Below are positions 1 through 7,448 of a DNA stretch of 16,542 nt, in pieces (the first letter of the stretch is position 1; each line of letters begins with the position of its first letter). Below the pieces are notes generated by a model. That model made no database searches. It saw only the letters and a program-made list of their open reading frames with translations, and was not told where the DNA came from. Origin of the DNA: Rhodospirillaceae bacterium (GTDB lineage Bacteria; Pseudomonadota; Alphaproteobacteria; Rhodospirillales; 2-02-FULL-58-16); assembly GCA_013349695.1 (NCBI GenBank), contig DUZD01000030.1:1-16542 (forward strand), in the 5' to 3' direction. The position numbers and the translations under genes are program-made.

Positions 1-8
1 TCAGGATT

Positions 9-129
9 GGTTGGCACTTTGGCCCATGCCAAATGGTTGGCACTTTGGCCCATGCCAAATGGTTGGCACTTTGGCCCATGCCAAATGGTTGGCACTTTGG
101 CCCATGCCAAATGGTTGGCAATGCCATTG
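9..129. repeat. Tandem array of 26-bp palindromic units, four full copies plus one collapsed copy
   Basis: Four identical 26-bp units lie head to tail at 9-34, 35-60, 61-86 and 87-112. Each contains TTGGCA, then TTTGGC-CCAT-GCCAAA, so it can fold as a 6-bp stem with a 4-nt loop. Across each unit boundary TGCCAA-ATGG-TTGGCA gives an equally good alternative stem. A fifth copy at 113-129 keeps the outer arms (ggttggca, atgcca) but lacks the 9-bp interior ctttggccc. The array lies 60 bp beyond the leuA stop codon, so it could act as a transcript end structure. No unique spacers separate the units, so it is not a CRISPR array. The unit length is not a multiple of 3, so the apparent reading frame through it is not a gene. 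Confidence 0.95.
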
Positions 130-187
130 TACGCCGTGGGCGGCCGGGCGGGAGCGGACTGGCGCCGATTTTCTTAATAGACATGCT

Positions 188-1741
188 CTAGGCCGAAAGT
201 GCCGCCGGCACCGATTTGCCCCTTTTTACCAGCAATTTATTCAAGGCGTTCACATAGGCCTTGACGGAGGCGACCATGGTGTCGGTGTCCGCCCCCTGGC
301 CATTGACGGTCTTGCCATTTTCCTCAAGGCGCACGGTCACCTCGGCCTGGGCGTCGGTGCCCTGGGTGACGGCGTGGACATGGTATAGTTGCAGCCTTGC
401 CTCGTGCTCGATCAGCTTCTTGATGCAGTTGAAGGCGGCGTCCACGGGACCAACGCCCGTCGCTTGGCAGGACTTGCTCTTGCCATCGAACAATAGCTCC
501 ATTTCCGCCTTCGGCGGGTGGTGCTTGGTGCCGCAGAGGACCTCGAGCGACAGCAGGGCGATGCGGTCGTTGACGCGTCCCTCCTCGTCGACGAGGGCGA
601 TGATGTCTTCGTCGAAGATCTCCTTCTTTTTGTCGGCCAAGGCCTTGAACCGCTTGAAAGCGTCCTGGATGGCGTTGTCGCCCGGGTCGTAGCCAAGGTC
701 CTTGAGTTTCTCCTTGAAGGCGTGGCGGCCCGAATGCTTGCCCAGAACCAGTGTCGACTTGCTCAGGCCCACCGATTCGGGGGTCATGATTTCATAGGTT
801 CCGGCGTGCTTCAGCACCCCGTCCTGGTGAATGCCGGCTTCGTGAGCGAAAGCGTTGGCGCCGACGATGGCCTTGTTGGGCTGGACTTTGAAACCGGTGG
901 TCGCCGAAACCAGGCGCGAAGCCTTGGTGATATCCTCGCTCCTGACGCCGCAGGTGAAGGGCAGGCGGTCTTGGCGGGTGCGCAAGGCCATGACGATTTC
1001 CTCCATGGCGGCGTTTCCAGCCCTTTCACCGAGACCGTTGATGGTGCATTCCACCTGCCGGGCGCCGGCCCCGATGGCGGCCAGGGAGTTGGCCACGGCG
1101 AGTCCGAGATCGTTATGGCAATGCACGGATATGACCGCCTGGTCGATGTTGGGCACCCGTTCGAAAAGCATGCCGATGAGGCCGGCGAACTCGTCGGGGA
1201 CGGCGTAGCCGACGGTGTCGGGGATGTTGATGGTTCGGGCGCCGGCGGCGATCGCCGCCTCGACGCAGCGGCAGAGGAAGTCGTGCTCGGTCCGCGATCC
1301 GTCCTCGGCCGACCACTCGACGTCGCCGGCGTGGTCACGGGCGATGGCAACGCTCTCGGTGACCGCCGCCAGCACGTCCTCCGGCTGCATCCGCAGCTTG
1401 TATTGCATGTGCAGCGGGCTGGTCGAAATGAAGGTGTGGATGCGCCCGCTCACGGCCGGCCGCAAGGCCTCGGCGCAACGGTCGATGTCCATTCTGCTTG
1501 CCCTGGCCAAGCCGCAGACGACGGAATCCTTGACCGTCCTGGCGATCTCGCGAACCGCCTCGAAGTCGCCGTCGGAAGCGATCGGGAAGCCGGCCTCGAT
1601 GATGTCGACGCCCATCGCTTCGAGAACCTGGGCGATGCGCAGCTTCTCGTCGAGGTTCATCGACGCCCCCGGCGACTGCTCGCCGTCGCGCAAGGTGGTG
1701 TCGAAAATGACGATGCGGTTGCGGTCCTCGGACACTTTCAT
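188..1741 (-). CDS. leuA: 2-isopropylmalate synthase
   Basis: This enzyme condenses acetyl-CoA with 2-oxoisovalerate, the first committed step of leucine synthesis, in the cytoplasm. The 517-residue length is normal for the long bacterial form. The HMGL-like TIM barrel opens with FDTTLRDGEQSPG (about 13-25; D14 is a metal ligand) and carries the VHCHND metal motif (H207, H209) and NGLGERAGNA (about 235-244). The C-terminal LeuA dimer/regulatory domain, which normally binds leucine, spans about 390-510 and includes ATGVGPVDAAF and GADTDTMVASVKAYV. The ATG at 1741 is preceded by AAGGA at a spacing of 9 and places the barrel motif at the usual distance. It stands alone downstream of a leucine-rich leader, so both feedback inhibition and attenuation are expected. 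The minus-strand stop codon TAG overlaps an AGAGCAT motif shared with the palindromic repeats of this window. Confidence 0.97.
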   Translation of the reverse strand: MKVSEDRNRIVIFDTTLRDGEQSPGASMNLDEKLRIAQVLEAMGVDIIEAGFPIASDGDFEAVREIARTVKDSVVCGLARASRMDIDRCAEALRPAVSGRIHTFISTSPLHMQYKLRMQPEDVLAAVTESVAIARDHAGDVEWSAEDGSRTEHDFLCRCVEAAIAAGARTINIPDTVGYAVPDEFAGLIGMLFERVPNIDQAVISVHCHNDLGLAVANSLAAIGAGARQVECTINGLGERAGNAAMEEIVMALRTRQDRLPFTCGVRSEDITKASRLVSATTGFKVQPNKAIVGANAFAHEAGIHQDGVLKHAGTYEIMTPESVGLSKSTLVLGKHSGRHAFKEKLKDLGYDPGDNAIQDAFKRFKALADKKKEIFDEDIIALVDEEGRVNDRIALLSLEVLCGTKHHPPKAEMELLFDGKSKSCQATGVGPVDAAFNCIKKLIEHEARLQLYHVHAVTQGTDAQAEVTVRLEENGKTVNGQGADTDTMVASVKAYVNALNKLLVKRGKSVPAALSA

Positions 1742-1802
1742 GGGTCTTGTCCTTCGTTCGGTCAGGTGGTGCGCACTTGCGAGTCTTTATTTAAGTTCGC
1801 TC

Positions 1803-1880
1803 CCCCTGAACGCCGGCCAAGCCGGCCAAAGCGCGCCCGCGGGCGTTCAGGGGCACCTTAGTCGAAGGTCCCCATCCAGG
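1803..1880 (-). promoter_or_regulatory. Candidate leucine attenuator hairpins upstream of leuA
   Basis: On the minus strand two mutually exclusive stems can be drawn. The first pairs GGGGACCTT with AAGGTGCCCC (one bulged G, loop CGACT; about 1850-1873) inside the last codons of the leader peptide. The second pairs CCCCTGAACGCC (1842-1853) with GGCGTTCAGGGG (1803-1814), a perfect 12-bp stem with a 27-nt loop. The CCCC block is shared, so only one can form. A ribosome stalled on the Leu codons within the first stem would favour the second. No U-tract follows the long stem; the sequence after it is AT-rich (about 1783-1797). Whether it ends transcription, prevents ending, or controls access to the leuA start is open. 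The stems are seen directly; the regulatory role is inferred. Confidence 0.55.
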
Positions 1881-1915
1881 CTCAAAAAGAGGGCCGGCGG
1901 CAAAGACATGGGCAT
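1847..1915 (-). CDS. Candidate leucine-rich leader peptide of leuA
   Basis: A 22-codon reading frame starts MPMSLPPALF and ends DLRLRCP. It holds six leucines (residues 5, 9, 11, 13, 17, 19), using TTG, CTC, TTG, CTG, CTT and the generally rare CTA. Its TGA stop falls inside the 5' arm of the 12-bp hairpin upstream of leuA, the geometry expected of a ribosome-controlled attenuator. The weak point is the absence of a clear Shine-Dalgarno sequence before either ATG (1915 or 1909). A different frame starting at about 1963 has a better AAGGA but few leucines. Leucine attenuators with Leu-rich leaders are known for branched-chain amino-acid genes in proteobacteria; this particular one is my inference. 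Confidence 0.5.
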   Translation of the reverse strand: MPMSLPPALFLSLDGDLRLRCP

Positions 1916-2246
1916 GGCGTCAAAGACCGAAACGTCCGTCTTTTCCAAGACGTCAACATATGTTCCTTGTCCGTTCACCGCCGTTGCCTTTGGCTGTCCA
2001 ATCCAGCGGGCCGAGGGGACCTCGCCCGCGCCCTTACATATAGGGATAAACCGCTAAAAAGACAGGGGCTAATGGCGATTGTCAATAAGATTGTCGAAGC
2101 CGCCGGTTGCCAAGGACGACAGGGTTCACGGGCCGCATGGCGGGGCGGCGCGCGATCGCCTCGCCGTTTCGCCTCGGCGCCGCGCCAAGCGTTCGCCGCA
2201 AAAGGCCGGTATCGTCCGCCGCCGCTTGCCGCGAGGGGCTTGTGTC
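1916..2246. other. Intergenic stretch between the leuA leader and tRNA-Gln
   Basis: No supported gene. On the minus strand there is a TTGACA hexamer (2080-2085) and a TATATG hexamer (2037-2042), but they are not at promoter spacing to each other and neither has a good partner, so the leuA promoter is not fixed. A small hairpin, CGTCTT-GGAA-AAGACG on the minus strand, lies at about 1938-1953. The part from 2100 to 2246 is GC-rich with nothing recognisable; no U-tract terminator for the tRNA is visible. Confidence 0.5.
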
Positions 2247-2320
2247 TGGCTGGGGCGGCAGGATTCGAACCTGCGGTCACGGGACCAAAACCCGTTGCCT
2301 TACCACTTGGCTACGCCCCA
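2247..2320 (-). tRNA. tRNA-Gln (anticodon UUG)
   Basis: The minus strand folds as a complete tRNA. The acceptor is TGGGGCG paired with CGCCCCA. The D arm holds AGCCAAGTGGTAAGGC. The anticodon stem ACGGG/CCCGT encloses the loop TTTTGGT, giving anticodon TTG (reads CAA). The T arm is CAGGTTCGAATCCTG, and G is the discriminator base. CCA is encoded at 2249-2247. The length of 74 nt with CCA fits a glutamine tRNA. Confidence 0.97.
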
Positions 2321-2341
2321 TCGGCGGCCGGGAAGGCGGGC

Positions 2342-2370
2342 AACATAAGCCGAAACGACATACCCCGCAA
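2342..2370 (-). promoter_or_regulatory. Candidate promoter of tRNA-Gln
   Basis: On the minus strand TTGCGG (2370-2365) and TATGTT (2347-2342) are separated by exactly 17 nt. The -10 element ends 21 nt before the tRNA 5' end. The -35 matches the consensus only at TTG, so support is moderate. Confidence 0.35.
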
Positions 2371-2391
2371 CCGCCGTCGGCATGGCGCCTT

Positions 2392-2435
2392 AGAGCATTT
2401 CAAGATTGGTCGGCACCGGCCCGGTGCCGATGCTT
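2392..2435. repeat. Dispersed palindromic element with AGAGCAT/ATGCT ends
   Basis: The element runs from AGAGCAT (2392-2398) to ATGCT (2430-2434). Its core is a 9-bp inverted repeat, CGGCACCGG (2411-2419) and CCGGTGCCG (2421-2429). The segment from 2400, tcaagattggtcggcac, matches position 1 of the window (tcaggattggttggcac) at 15 of 17 bases, so both belong to one family. It lies just after the stop codon of the TPR glycosyltransferase and could help end that transcript, but no U-run follows on either strand. Intergenic palindromes with AGAGCAT-type ends are common in alphaproteobacterial genomes. Confidence 0.7.
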
Positions 2436-2452
2436 ATCAACATAGACAAGCC

Positions 2453-4681
2453 CTAATCCTCGGTCACCTCGATTTGGCGGGGCGCTTCGCCTTGCTGGTG
2501 GATGCGCCAAATTCGTTGGTAGGCTTTTTCCATGTTTGTCACGAAACGGGGCGTGTCGAACAGGGGTTCGCTCAGGCGGTTCTCGGCAAGCTTGTCTTTC
2601 AACGCCCCTAGGCGGCCGGCATCCCCCGCCAGGCGCAAGGCCAGGGCTTGGTATTCCTCGATGTTCTCGGCAATCAGTTCCGCAAGTCCGATCGCCTTGA
2701 GCTTGCCGGCCGATCCTCTCGACGGCGAATGACCTCCCAACATGGCAACGACGGGAACCCCCGCCCATAGGGCGTCGCTGGTGGTGGCGCCGCCGTTGAA
2801 TACGAGCGTATCCAAGGCCAGATCGGCGAGCCCGAGACGAGCCAGGTGCTCGTCCTTTTTGCGTTTGGCCGCGAATACGAGTCTCTCGGCGTTGACGCCT
2901 TTCGCCACCGCCGCCTCGATCAGATTGGCTGTCGCCAAGGGGTTGCTTTCCAGCAACCACAAGATGCTGACGGGCACTGCATTGAGCAAGTTCATCCAAA
3001 CGGCGAAGGCCTCGGGCTCGATCTTGTAGGCATGGTTGAGGGAACAGAAGACGAAGGCGTCTTCCGGCAATCCTTCATCCGCCCTTGTGATGGCCTTTGA
3101 GGAAATCTCCCGCCGGTCATGGACCAAATAGCAATGCGGCATGTAGATGAAGGTTTCGCTGTAGAATTCGGCGTGCTCCGGCGGCGTAACGGTGCGGTCG
3201 GTAATGATGTAGTCGAAGAAATCGGTGCCGTTGCTGCCGGCGAAACCCAGATAGGCGATCCGCAGGGGGGCCGGGCGCAGGGCCGGGATTTGCAGCCTGT
3301 TTCCCGACGTATGACCGTTCAGATCGACCAGGATGTCGACCTGGTCCTCGAAAATGCGTTGCGCCGCCTGGGCGTCGTCGAGCTGGCGGATGTCGACGAA
3401 GGCGTCACAATCCCGCTCGATTCTTTTCCGGTAGGAGCTGCCGTCATCGTGCCCGTGGGAATAGGCGATCACGCGGAAGGCATTCCTGTCGTGGCATTCG
3501 AAAAGGCCGGCGACCAGGTGGGCGACGGGATGGTTGCGAAAATCGCTCGACAGGTATCCAAGTGTGATTTTTGTATTCGGCCCGCGGTTGCGCTCCAGGT
3601 CGAAACGCAAATTCAATCTTGCCGTGCGTTTGTCGATATCGGCGCCCCATGACCTGCACACCTTGAAGTTCCTTGCCGGGTCGGTGCACCGCGTCGCCAG
3701 GAAGTAGGGATTTTCCACGCTTTTCTCGCCGCCTTCGATCGCCGCCTCGGTCCAGGCGTCGACCTTTGCTTCCAGTTCCTTGAAATCGTCCCACGCGCAG
3801 GCTTGTTGCAGGAAATGGAGAAGGGAGGCGGCGGCGGTTCCGTAGTCGGGGTTGAGTTCCAAGGCGCGCCGGCAATGACCGATCGCCTCGGCCAGTTTTC
3901 CTTGTTGATTCAGCGCGCTGGCAAGGTTGAAGTGGCCTTCCGCGAAGCCGGGATCGATCTCCAGGGCGCGCCGGTAGCAGGCGATCGCTTCGTCCCGCCG
4001 GCCCAGATGGGAAAACGCGTTGCCCAGGTTGGTCTTGACCACCGCCGATCGCGGGTTGGCCAGGAGGGCTTGCTGGTAGCAGCCAATCGCCTCGTCCAGC
4101 TTGCCTTGGCTCTTCAAGGCAACGCCAAGGTTGTTCAACGCGTCCATGAAATGAGGGTCGATGTCCAAGGCGCGCCGGTAGCAGGCGATCGCCTCGTCGA
4201 GCACGGCCTGTTTGGACAAAGCCAAGCCTAGGTTGTAGAGCGCGTCGATGGACCGGCAATCGATTTCCAAGGTGCGCCGGTAGCAGGCGATCGCCTCGTC
4301 CAGCTTGCCCTGATCCTTCAGCGCGTTGCCAAGGTTGTAGTGGGCATCGGCATACTTGGGATCGATTTCCAAGGCGCGGGTATAGCATCCGATCGCCTTG
4401 TCAACGCGGGCCTGGGCCAAATGAACGCTGCCCATGTTTGTCAAGAATTTTGCGTTGTCGGGTTCCAGTTCGAGGGCTTTGGAGATCAACCCGATGGCCT
4501 GTTCGAGGCGGTTGGATTGATAGGCGGCCAAGCCGAGGAGATGAAGGACATCGGCGTTGTCCGGGCGGACGTTGAGGATTTGCCTGTAAATGAATTCGGC
4601 TTCGGCCAGCCGGCCGGCCCGATGAAGTTCAACGGCCGTTTCCCTGTCGTTCCACAACTCTCGTTCCATACCTGAGTTCAT
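2453..4681 (-). CDS. TPR-repeat protein with O-GlcNAc transferase (GT41/SPINDLY-type) domain
   Basis: A 742-residue cytoplasmic protein. Residues about 10-285 are eight or so 34-residue tetratricopeptide repeats (for example DEAIACYRRALEIDP). Residues about 371-725 match the GT41 catalytic region: NHPVAHLVAGLFE (383-395, candidate catalytic His384), LVDLNGHTSGNR, RPAPLRIAYLGFAGSNG, NHAYKIEPEAF (Lys553 at the UDP-binding lysine position of OGT), and GGATTSDALWAGVPVV (630-645). Family members move a sugar from a nucleotide sugar onto protein Ser/Thr; bacterial targets include flagellin and other surface proteins, but the target here is unknown. I chose ATG 4681 because an upstream start at 5170 would bury 163 residues inside ispE; an AGAGG lies 12 nt before it. 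M5 (4669) is an alternative. It begins 29 bp after the ispE stop, so it is probably cotranscribed. Confidence 0.93.
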   Translation of the reverse strand: MNSGMERELWNDRETAVELHRAGRLAEAEFIYRQILNVRPDNADVLHLLGLAAYQSNRLEQAIGLISKALELEPDNAKFLTNMGSVHLAQARVDKAIGCYTRALEIDPKYADAHYNLGNALKDQGKLDEAIACYRRTLEIDCRSIDALYNLGLALSKQAVLDEAIACYRRALDIDPHFMDALNNLGVALKSQGKLDEAIGCYQQALLANPRSAVVKTNLGNAFSHLGRRDEAIACYRRALEIDPGFAEGHFNLASALNQQGKLAEAIGHCRRALELNPDYGTAAASLLHFLQQACAWDDFKELEAKVDAWTEAAIEGGEKSVENPYFLATRCTDPARNFKVCRSWGADIDKRTARLNLRFDLERNRGPNTKITLGYLSSDFRNHPVAHLVAGLFECHDRNAFRVIAYSHGHDDGSSYRKRIERDCDAFVDIRQLDDAQAAQRIFEDQVDILVDLNGHTSGNRLQIPALRPAPLRIAYLGFAGSNGTDFFDYIITDRTVTPPEHAEFYSETFIYMPHCYLVHDRREISSKAITRADEGLPEDAFVFCSLNHAYKIEPEAFAVWMNLLNAVPVSILWLLESNPLATANLIEAAVAKGVNAERLVFAAKRKKDEHLARLGLADLALDTLVFNGGATTSDALWAGVPVVAMLGGHSPSRGSAGKLKAIGLAELIAENIEEYQALALRLAGDAGRLGALKDKLAENRLSEPLFDTPRFVTNMEKAYQRIWRIHQQGEAPRQIEVTED

Positions 4682-4710
4682 GGGTTGATTTTGCCTCTGT
4701 CCGGCCGCCG

Positions 4711-5607
4711 TCAGCTTGACGGGCGGGTTGTGTCGCTGACCAAGGATGCCGCTTTTACCCACCATTTGGAATGATTTTGCGTCAATGCCGTGGCCGCTTG
4801 CTTGGCGGCGGCGGGATCGGCGAACAGGCCGAAACAGGTGGACCCGCTGCCCGTCATCCGGGCCAAGAGGACGCCTTGGGAAGCCTTCAAGGCCGCCAAC
4901 ACGTCGCCGATGACGGGTTCCAGGGCCGTCGCCGCTTCCGTCAAGTCGTTGCCGCTTGTTTGCAGCACCGCCGCCAGTTCCTCGGCGGTGGCGACGGCGT
5001 CCGTGAACCGGGCCTGCCTTGAGAAGTCTCCGTTGCAACGGCTGAACACCTCGGCCGTCGACAACGCCACGCCGGGATTGACCAATACCAGCCATGCCGG
5101 GGGCAGGGGCGGGGCGGCGGTGATTTCCTCGCCGATGCCACCGACGAAGGCGGCTTGGCCGTTGAGGCAAACGGGCACGTCGGCGCCCAGGCGCAGCGCC
5201 AAGTCCATGAGGGCGTCATTGGCCGGATTCAGATTCCACAGTTGCGAGAGAATTTTCAGCGCGGCGGCGGCGTCGGCCGACCCTCCCCCCATGCCCGCCG
5301 CCACCGGCAGCCGTTTGGTAAGGCGGATCGCCGCGCCTTTCCCGACGTCCCATGTTTCGGTCAGCTCGCGGGCCGCCCTGAGGACCAGATTGTCGTTTGC
5401 CTCGGGCAGACCGGCGCTGAAGGGACCGTCGATGGCAAGACACAAGTTTTTAGCCGGCGCGGCGCTGACGAGGTCCTGTATGCCGGCGAAAGCGACGAGG
5501 CTGTCGAGGAAATGATAACCGTCGGAACGTTCGCCCACCACGTGCAGATAGAGGTTGATCTTGGCCGGCGCAATCGTCGAAACGGTCCGATCAGCCATCG
5601 TCGCCAT
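4711..5607 (-). CDS. ispE: 4-diphosphocytidyl-2-C-methyl-D-erythritol kinase
   Basis: IspE phosphorylates the 2-hydroxyl of CDP-methylerythritol in the non-mevalonate (MEP) route to isoprenoids, using ATP. This 298-residue GHMP-family kinase has the N-terminal PAKINLYL motif (14-21), the glycine-rich ATP loop PVAAGMGGGSADAA (101-114), the LGADVP segment with the candidate catalytic Asp143, and the C-terminal MTGSGSTCFGLF motif. The start at 5607 overlaps the end of the upstream TPR gene by 17 bp; the internal ATG at 5598 (MADRTV) is equally plausible and would overlap by 8 bp. Neither has a clear ribosome site, which suggests translational coupling to the upstream gene. Confidence 0.97.
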   Translation of the reverse strand: MATMADRTVSTIAPAKINLYLHVVGERSDGYHFLDSLVAFAGIQDLVSAAPAKNLCLAIDGPFSAGLPEANDNLVLRAARELTETWDVGKGAAIRLTKRLPVAAGMGGGSADAAAALKILSQLWNLNPANDALMDLALRLGADVPVCLNGQAAFVGGIGEEITAAPPLPPAWLVLVNPGVALSTAEVFSRCNGDFSRQARFTDAVATAEELAAVLQTSGNDLTEAATALEPVIGDVLAALKASQGVLLARMTGSGSTCFGLFADPAAAKQAATALTQNHSKWWVKAASLVSDTTRPSS

Positions 5608-7348
5608 CTTTGGATTCGATGGTCAAACCGTGTTCGATTTTTTCGCGCAGGGTGGCGGCGAGGTCGGGATTCGGGTCAAGGCCAAGCGCCCGGCGCCACT
5701 GGAAACTGGCCTCGTCGCCGCGGCCAACCCGCCAATAGGCGTCGCCCAGGTGATCGTTGATGATGGGATCCTCGGGGCGCAGCTCCACCGCCCGCTCCAA
5801 TTCGCGTACGGAATCTTCGTATTCGCCCAGCCGGTAAAGCACCCACCCCAAGCTATCGATGATGTAGCCGTCGTTTGGGCGCAACGCCACCGCCTTTTTG
5901 ATCATCTCGCGGGCGCGGTCGAGGTTGACGCCTTGGTCGACCCAGGAATAGCCGAGGTAATTCAAAACGTAGGGCTGGTCGGGCTCAAACTCCAGCGCCT
6001 TCAAAAAATCGGTCTCCGCCCGTGTCCACATTTTGGATTGTTCGAGGGCGATGCCGCGGGCGTAAAGCAATGACCAGTGTTGGCGCTCCAATTTTTCAAT
6101 CCGGTCAAAGGCCTGGTCGTACGCGCCAACCGCTTCCTCGAAGCGTTCATGCCGGCGCAGAATGTCACCAAGAGTGATCAGGGGTTCCGCGCGGGCGGCG
6201 TCGGCGGCCATGGCGCGCAGTTGTTTCACCGCATCGTCGGTTCGTTCCATTCTGTCCAGGTTGGTGGCCAGGCGCAGGCGGGCCGACCATGTATAAGGCG
6301 AGTTGCCTTTGATGGAGGCGTAGACCTCGTTGGCGCTTTGCAAGCGATTCTGGGATTCGAGAATGTCGGCCAGCAATATCTGCATTATCGGAAAATCGGG
6401 TTTAATATGAAGCGCCAGGCGGCCAACCACCAATGCCGTCACGCGGGCGTTTTGTTGTCTTAGCGAACTGGCTATGCCGAACAGTCCCTCGGCAACGCCG
6501 TCGATGGTTGTGCCCACTTGCAAGGCGGGAACGTCGCCGCCTTGCAGCCTAGCCAAGGCCTGTTCAAGAAGATGCGATTGCGGATTCTGTTGCATGTATT
6601 TTTGGTATAGGACCTTCGCTTTCCCGGCCTTGCCAGAGCGTTCGTGGAAAGCGCCCAAAATTTCCACGAGGCGCAACGACAGGCCGCCCTGGCCTTCGAC
6701 GGCGGCGAGATAATTTTTCTCGGCCTCCTCGTAGCGGCCCGCCAACTCGTTGATCAGGCCGGCATGAAAGTCGTGCAGGGCCTTGGAGCCGTCTTTCCGG
6801 GCAAGGGGTTCGAGGGCGTTCAGGGATTCATCGATTCCCTTGCCTTGTCCGACCCGCACCCAGGCAAGCACCAACGGTGACAGCAGAGCGTCGACACCGT
6901 CGGCGGCCAGCTTCGAGAGGTGTTCCTCGGCTTCATCGAGGCGGTTCGAGAGGATGTGGTGAAGCACCAGCGTGAGATTGGCGAAAGGGGTCTGGACGTT
7001 GGCGTCGATGATGCGGCGGGCCAGTTCCGTGGCCTCTTTCATGCGGTCTTCGGCAACCATCAGCATGAAGGTTCGGCTCAACAGCCCTGGGTTACGGGGG
7101 GCCATGTCGAGAGCCGCGTTGAGGAAGTCGGCGGCCTTCGACATATCGCGCTGGGACTGGGCGAAACGGCCAGCCAAATAATTGCCGGCCAACGAATCGC
7201 CAAGGGTGACGGATTGGCCTGTTACGATGACTTTGCTGTCACCGGAAGCGCAAGCCACCGGCAGCAATAACACCAGCAGGACGGCGGCGAGGCGGTGCAT
7301 GTTCGCGGTCATCGTCAACCGGAAAAAGAATCTTCTCGGCCCGATCAT
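5591..7348 (-). CDS. Exported TPR-repeat protein, possible lipoprotein
   Basis: A 585-residue protein. The N-terminus has basic residues followed by a hydrophobic run (LAAVLLVLLLPVACASG, about 20-36). Cleavage could follow ACA, or a lipid could attach at the Cys, although Pro at -3 makes a poor lipobox. The rest is nearly all helical repeats: early degenerate TPRs (NYLAGRFAQSQRDMSKAADF), then clear ones toward the end such as YVLNYLGYSWVDQG, GYIIDSLGWVLYRLGEYEDS and DPIINDHLGDAYWRVGRGDEA. No catalytic motif is seen; a periplasmic or outer-membrane scaffold role is likely but unproven. The 7348 start has GGGA 7 nt upstream; M13 (7312) and M17 (7300) would give shorter signal peptides. I recall this gene next to ispE in other Rhodospirillales. 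Confidence 0.9.
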   Translation of the reverse strand: MIGPRRFFFRLTMTANMHRLAAVLLVLLLPVACASGDSKVIVTGQSVTLGDSLAGNYLAGRFAQSQRDMSKAADFLNAALDMAPRNPGLLSRTFMLMVAEDRMKEATELARRIIDANVQTPFANLTLVLHHILSNRLDEAEEHLSKLAADGVDALLSPLVLAWVRVGQGKGIDESLNALEPLARKDGSKALHDFHAGLINELAGRYEEAEKNYLAAVEGQGGLSLRLVEILGAFHERSGKAGKAKVLYQKYMQQNPQSHLLEQALARLQGGDVPALQVGTTIDGVAEGLFGIASSLRQQNARVTALVVGRLALHIKPDFPIMQILLADILESQNRLQSANEVYASIKGNSPYTWSARLRLATNLDRMERTDDAVKQLRAMAADAARAEPLITLGDILRRHERFEEAVGAYDQAFDRIEKLERQHWSLLYARGIALEQSKMWTRAETDFLKALEFEPDQPYVLNYLGYSWVDQGVNLDRAREMIKKAVALRPNDGYIIDSLGWVLYRLGEYEDSVRELERAVELRPEDPIINDHLGDAYWRVGRGDEASFQWRRALGLDPNPDLAATLREKIEHGLTIESKDGDDG

Positions 7349-7448
7349 TGCCTGATCCCAGAACCCTGTCGTTCTCTATTCATCGAATTGTCCATTAAGT
7401 TTAACCGACGCTGTCCAACATGCATATGGGGCAGTTAAGGCTTCACTC

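Noticed and set aside
9..129. Possible CRISPR array
   Set aside because: Units abut directly with no unique spacers, and there are no cas genes nearby.
11..388. Plus-strand open frame with repeated MPNGW-like segments
   Set aside because: It is the 26-bp tandem array read through in shifting frames and then the antisense of leuA; there is no ribosome site or family match.
1803..1853. leuA leader hairpin as a textbook intrinsic terminator, or the leader as a T-box
   Set aside because: No U-run follows the stem, and no T-box core sequence was seen; a leader-peptide attenuator fits better.
518..1861. Long plus-strand open frame of 447 codons
   Set aside because: Antisense to leuA; long opposite-strand frames are expected in GC-rich coding DNA.
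2037..2085. leuA promoter from TTGACA (2080-2085) and TATATG (2037-2042)
   Set aside because: The two hexamers are about 37 nt apart, far from promoter spacing, and no partner for either is convincing.
1975..2280. Minus-strand frame starting MTAGSNPAAPARHK
   Set aside because: Its start lies inside tRNA-Gln; such peptides are a common artefact of tRNA T-arm sequence.
4682..5170. N-terminal extension of the TPR glycosyltransferase to 5170
   Set aside because: The extension lies within ispE, which is clearly coding in another frame, and the extra residues are Arg-rich nonsense; the TPR domain starts right after 4681.
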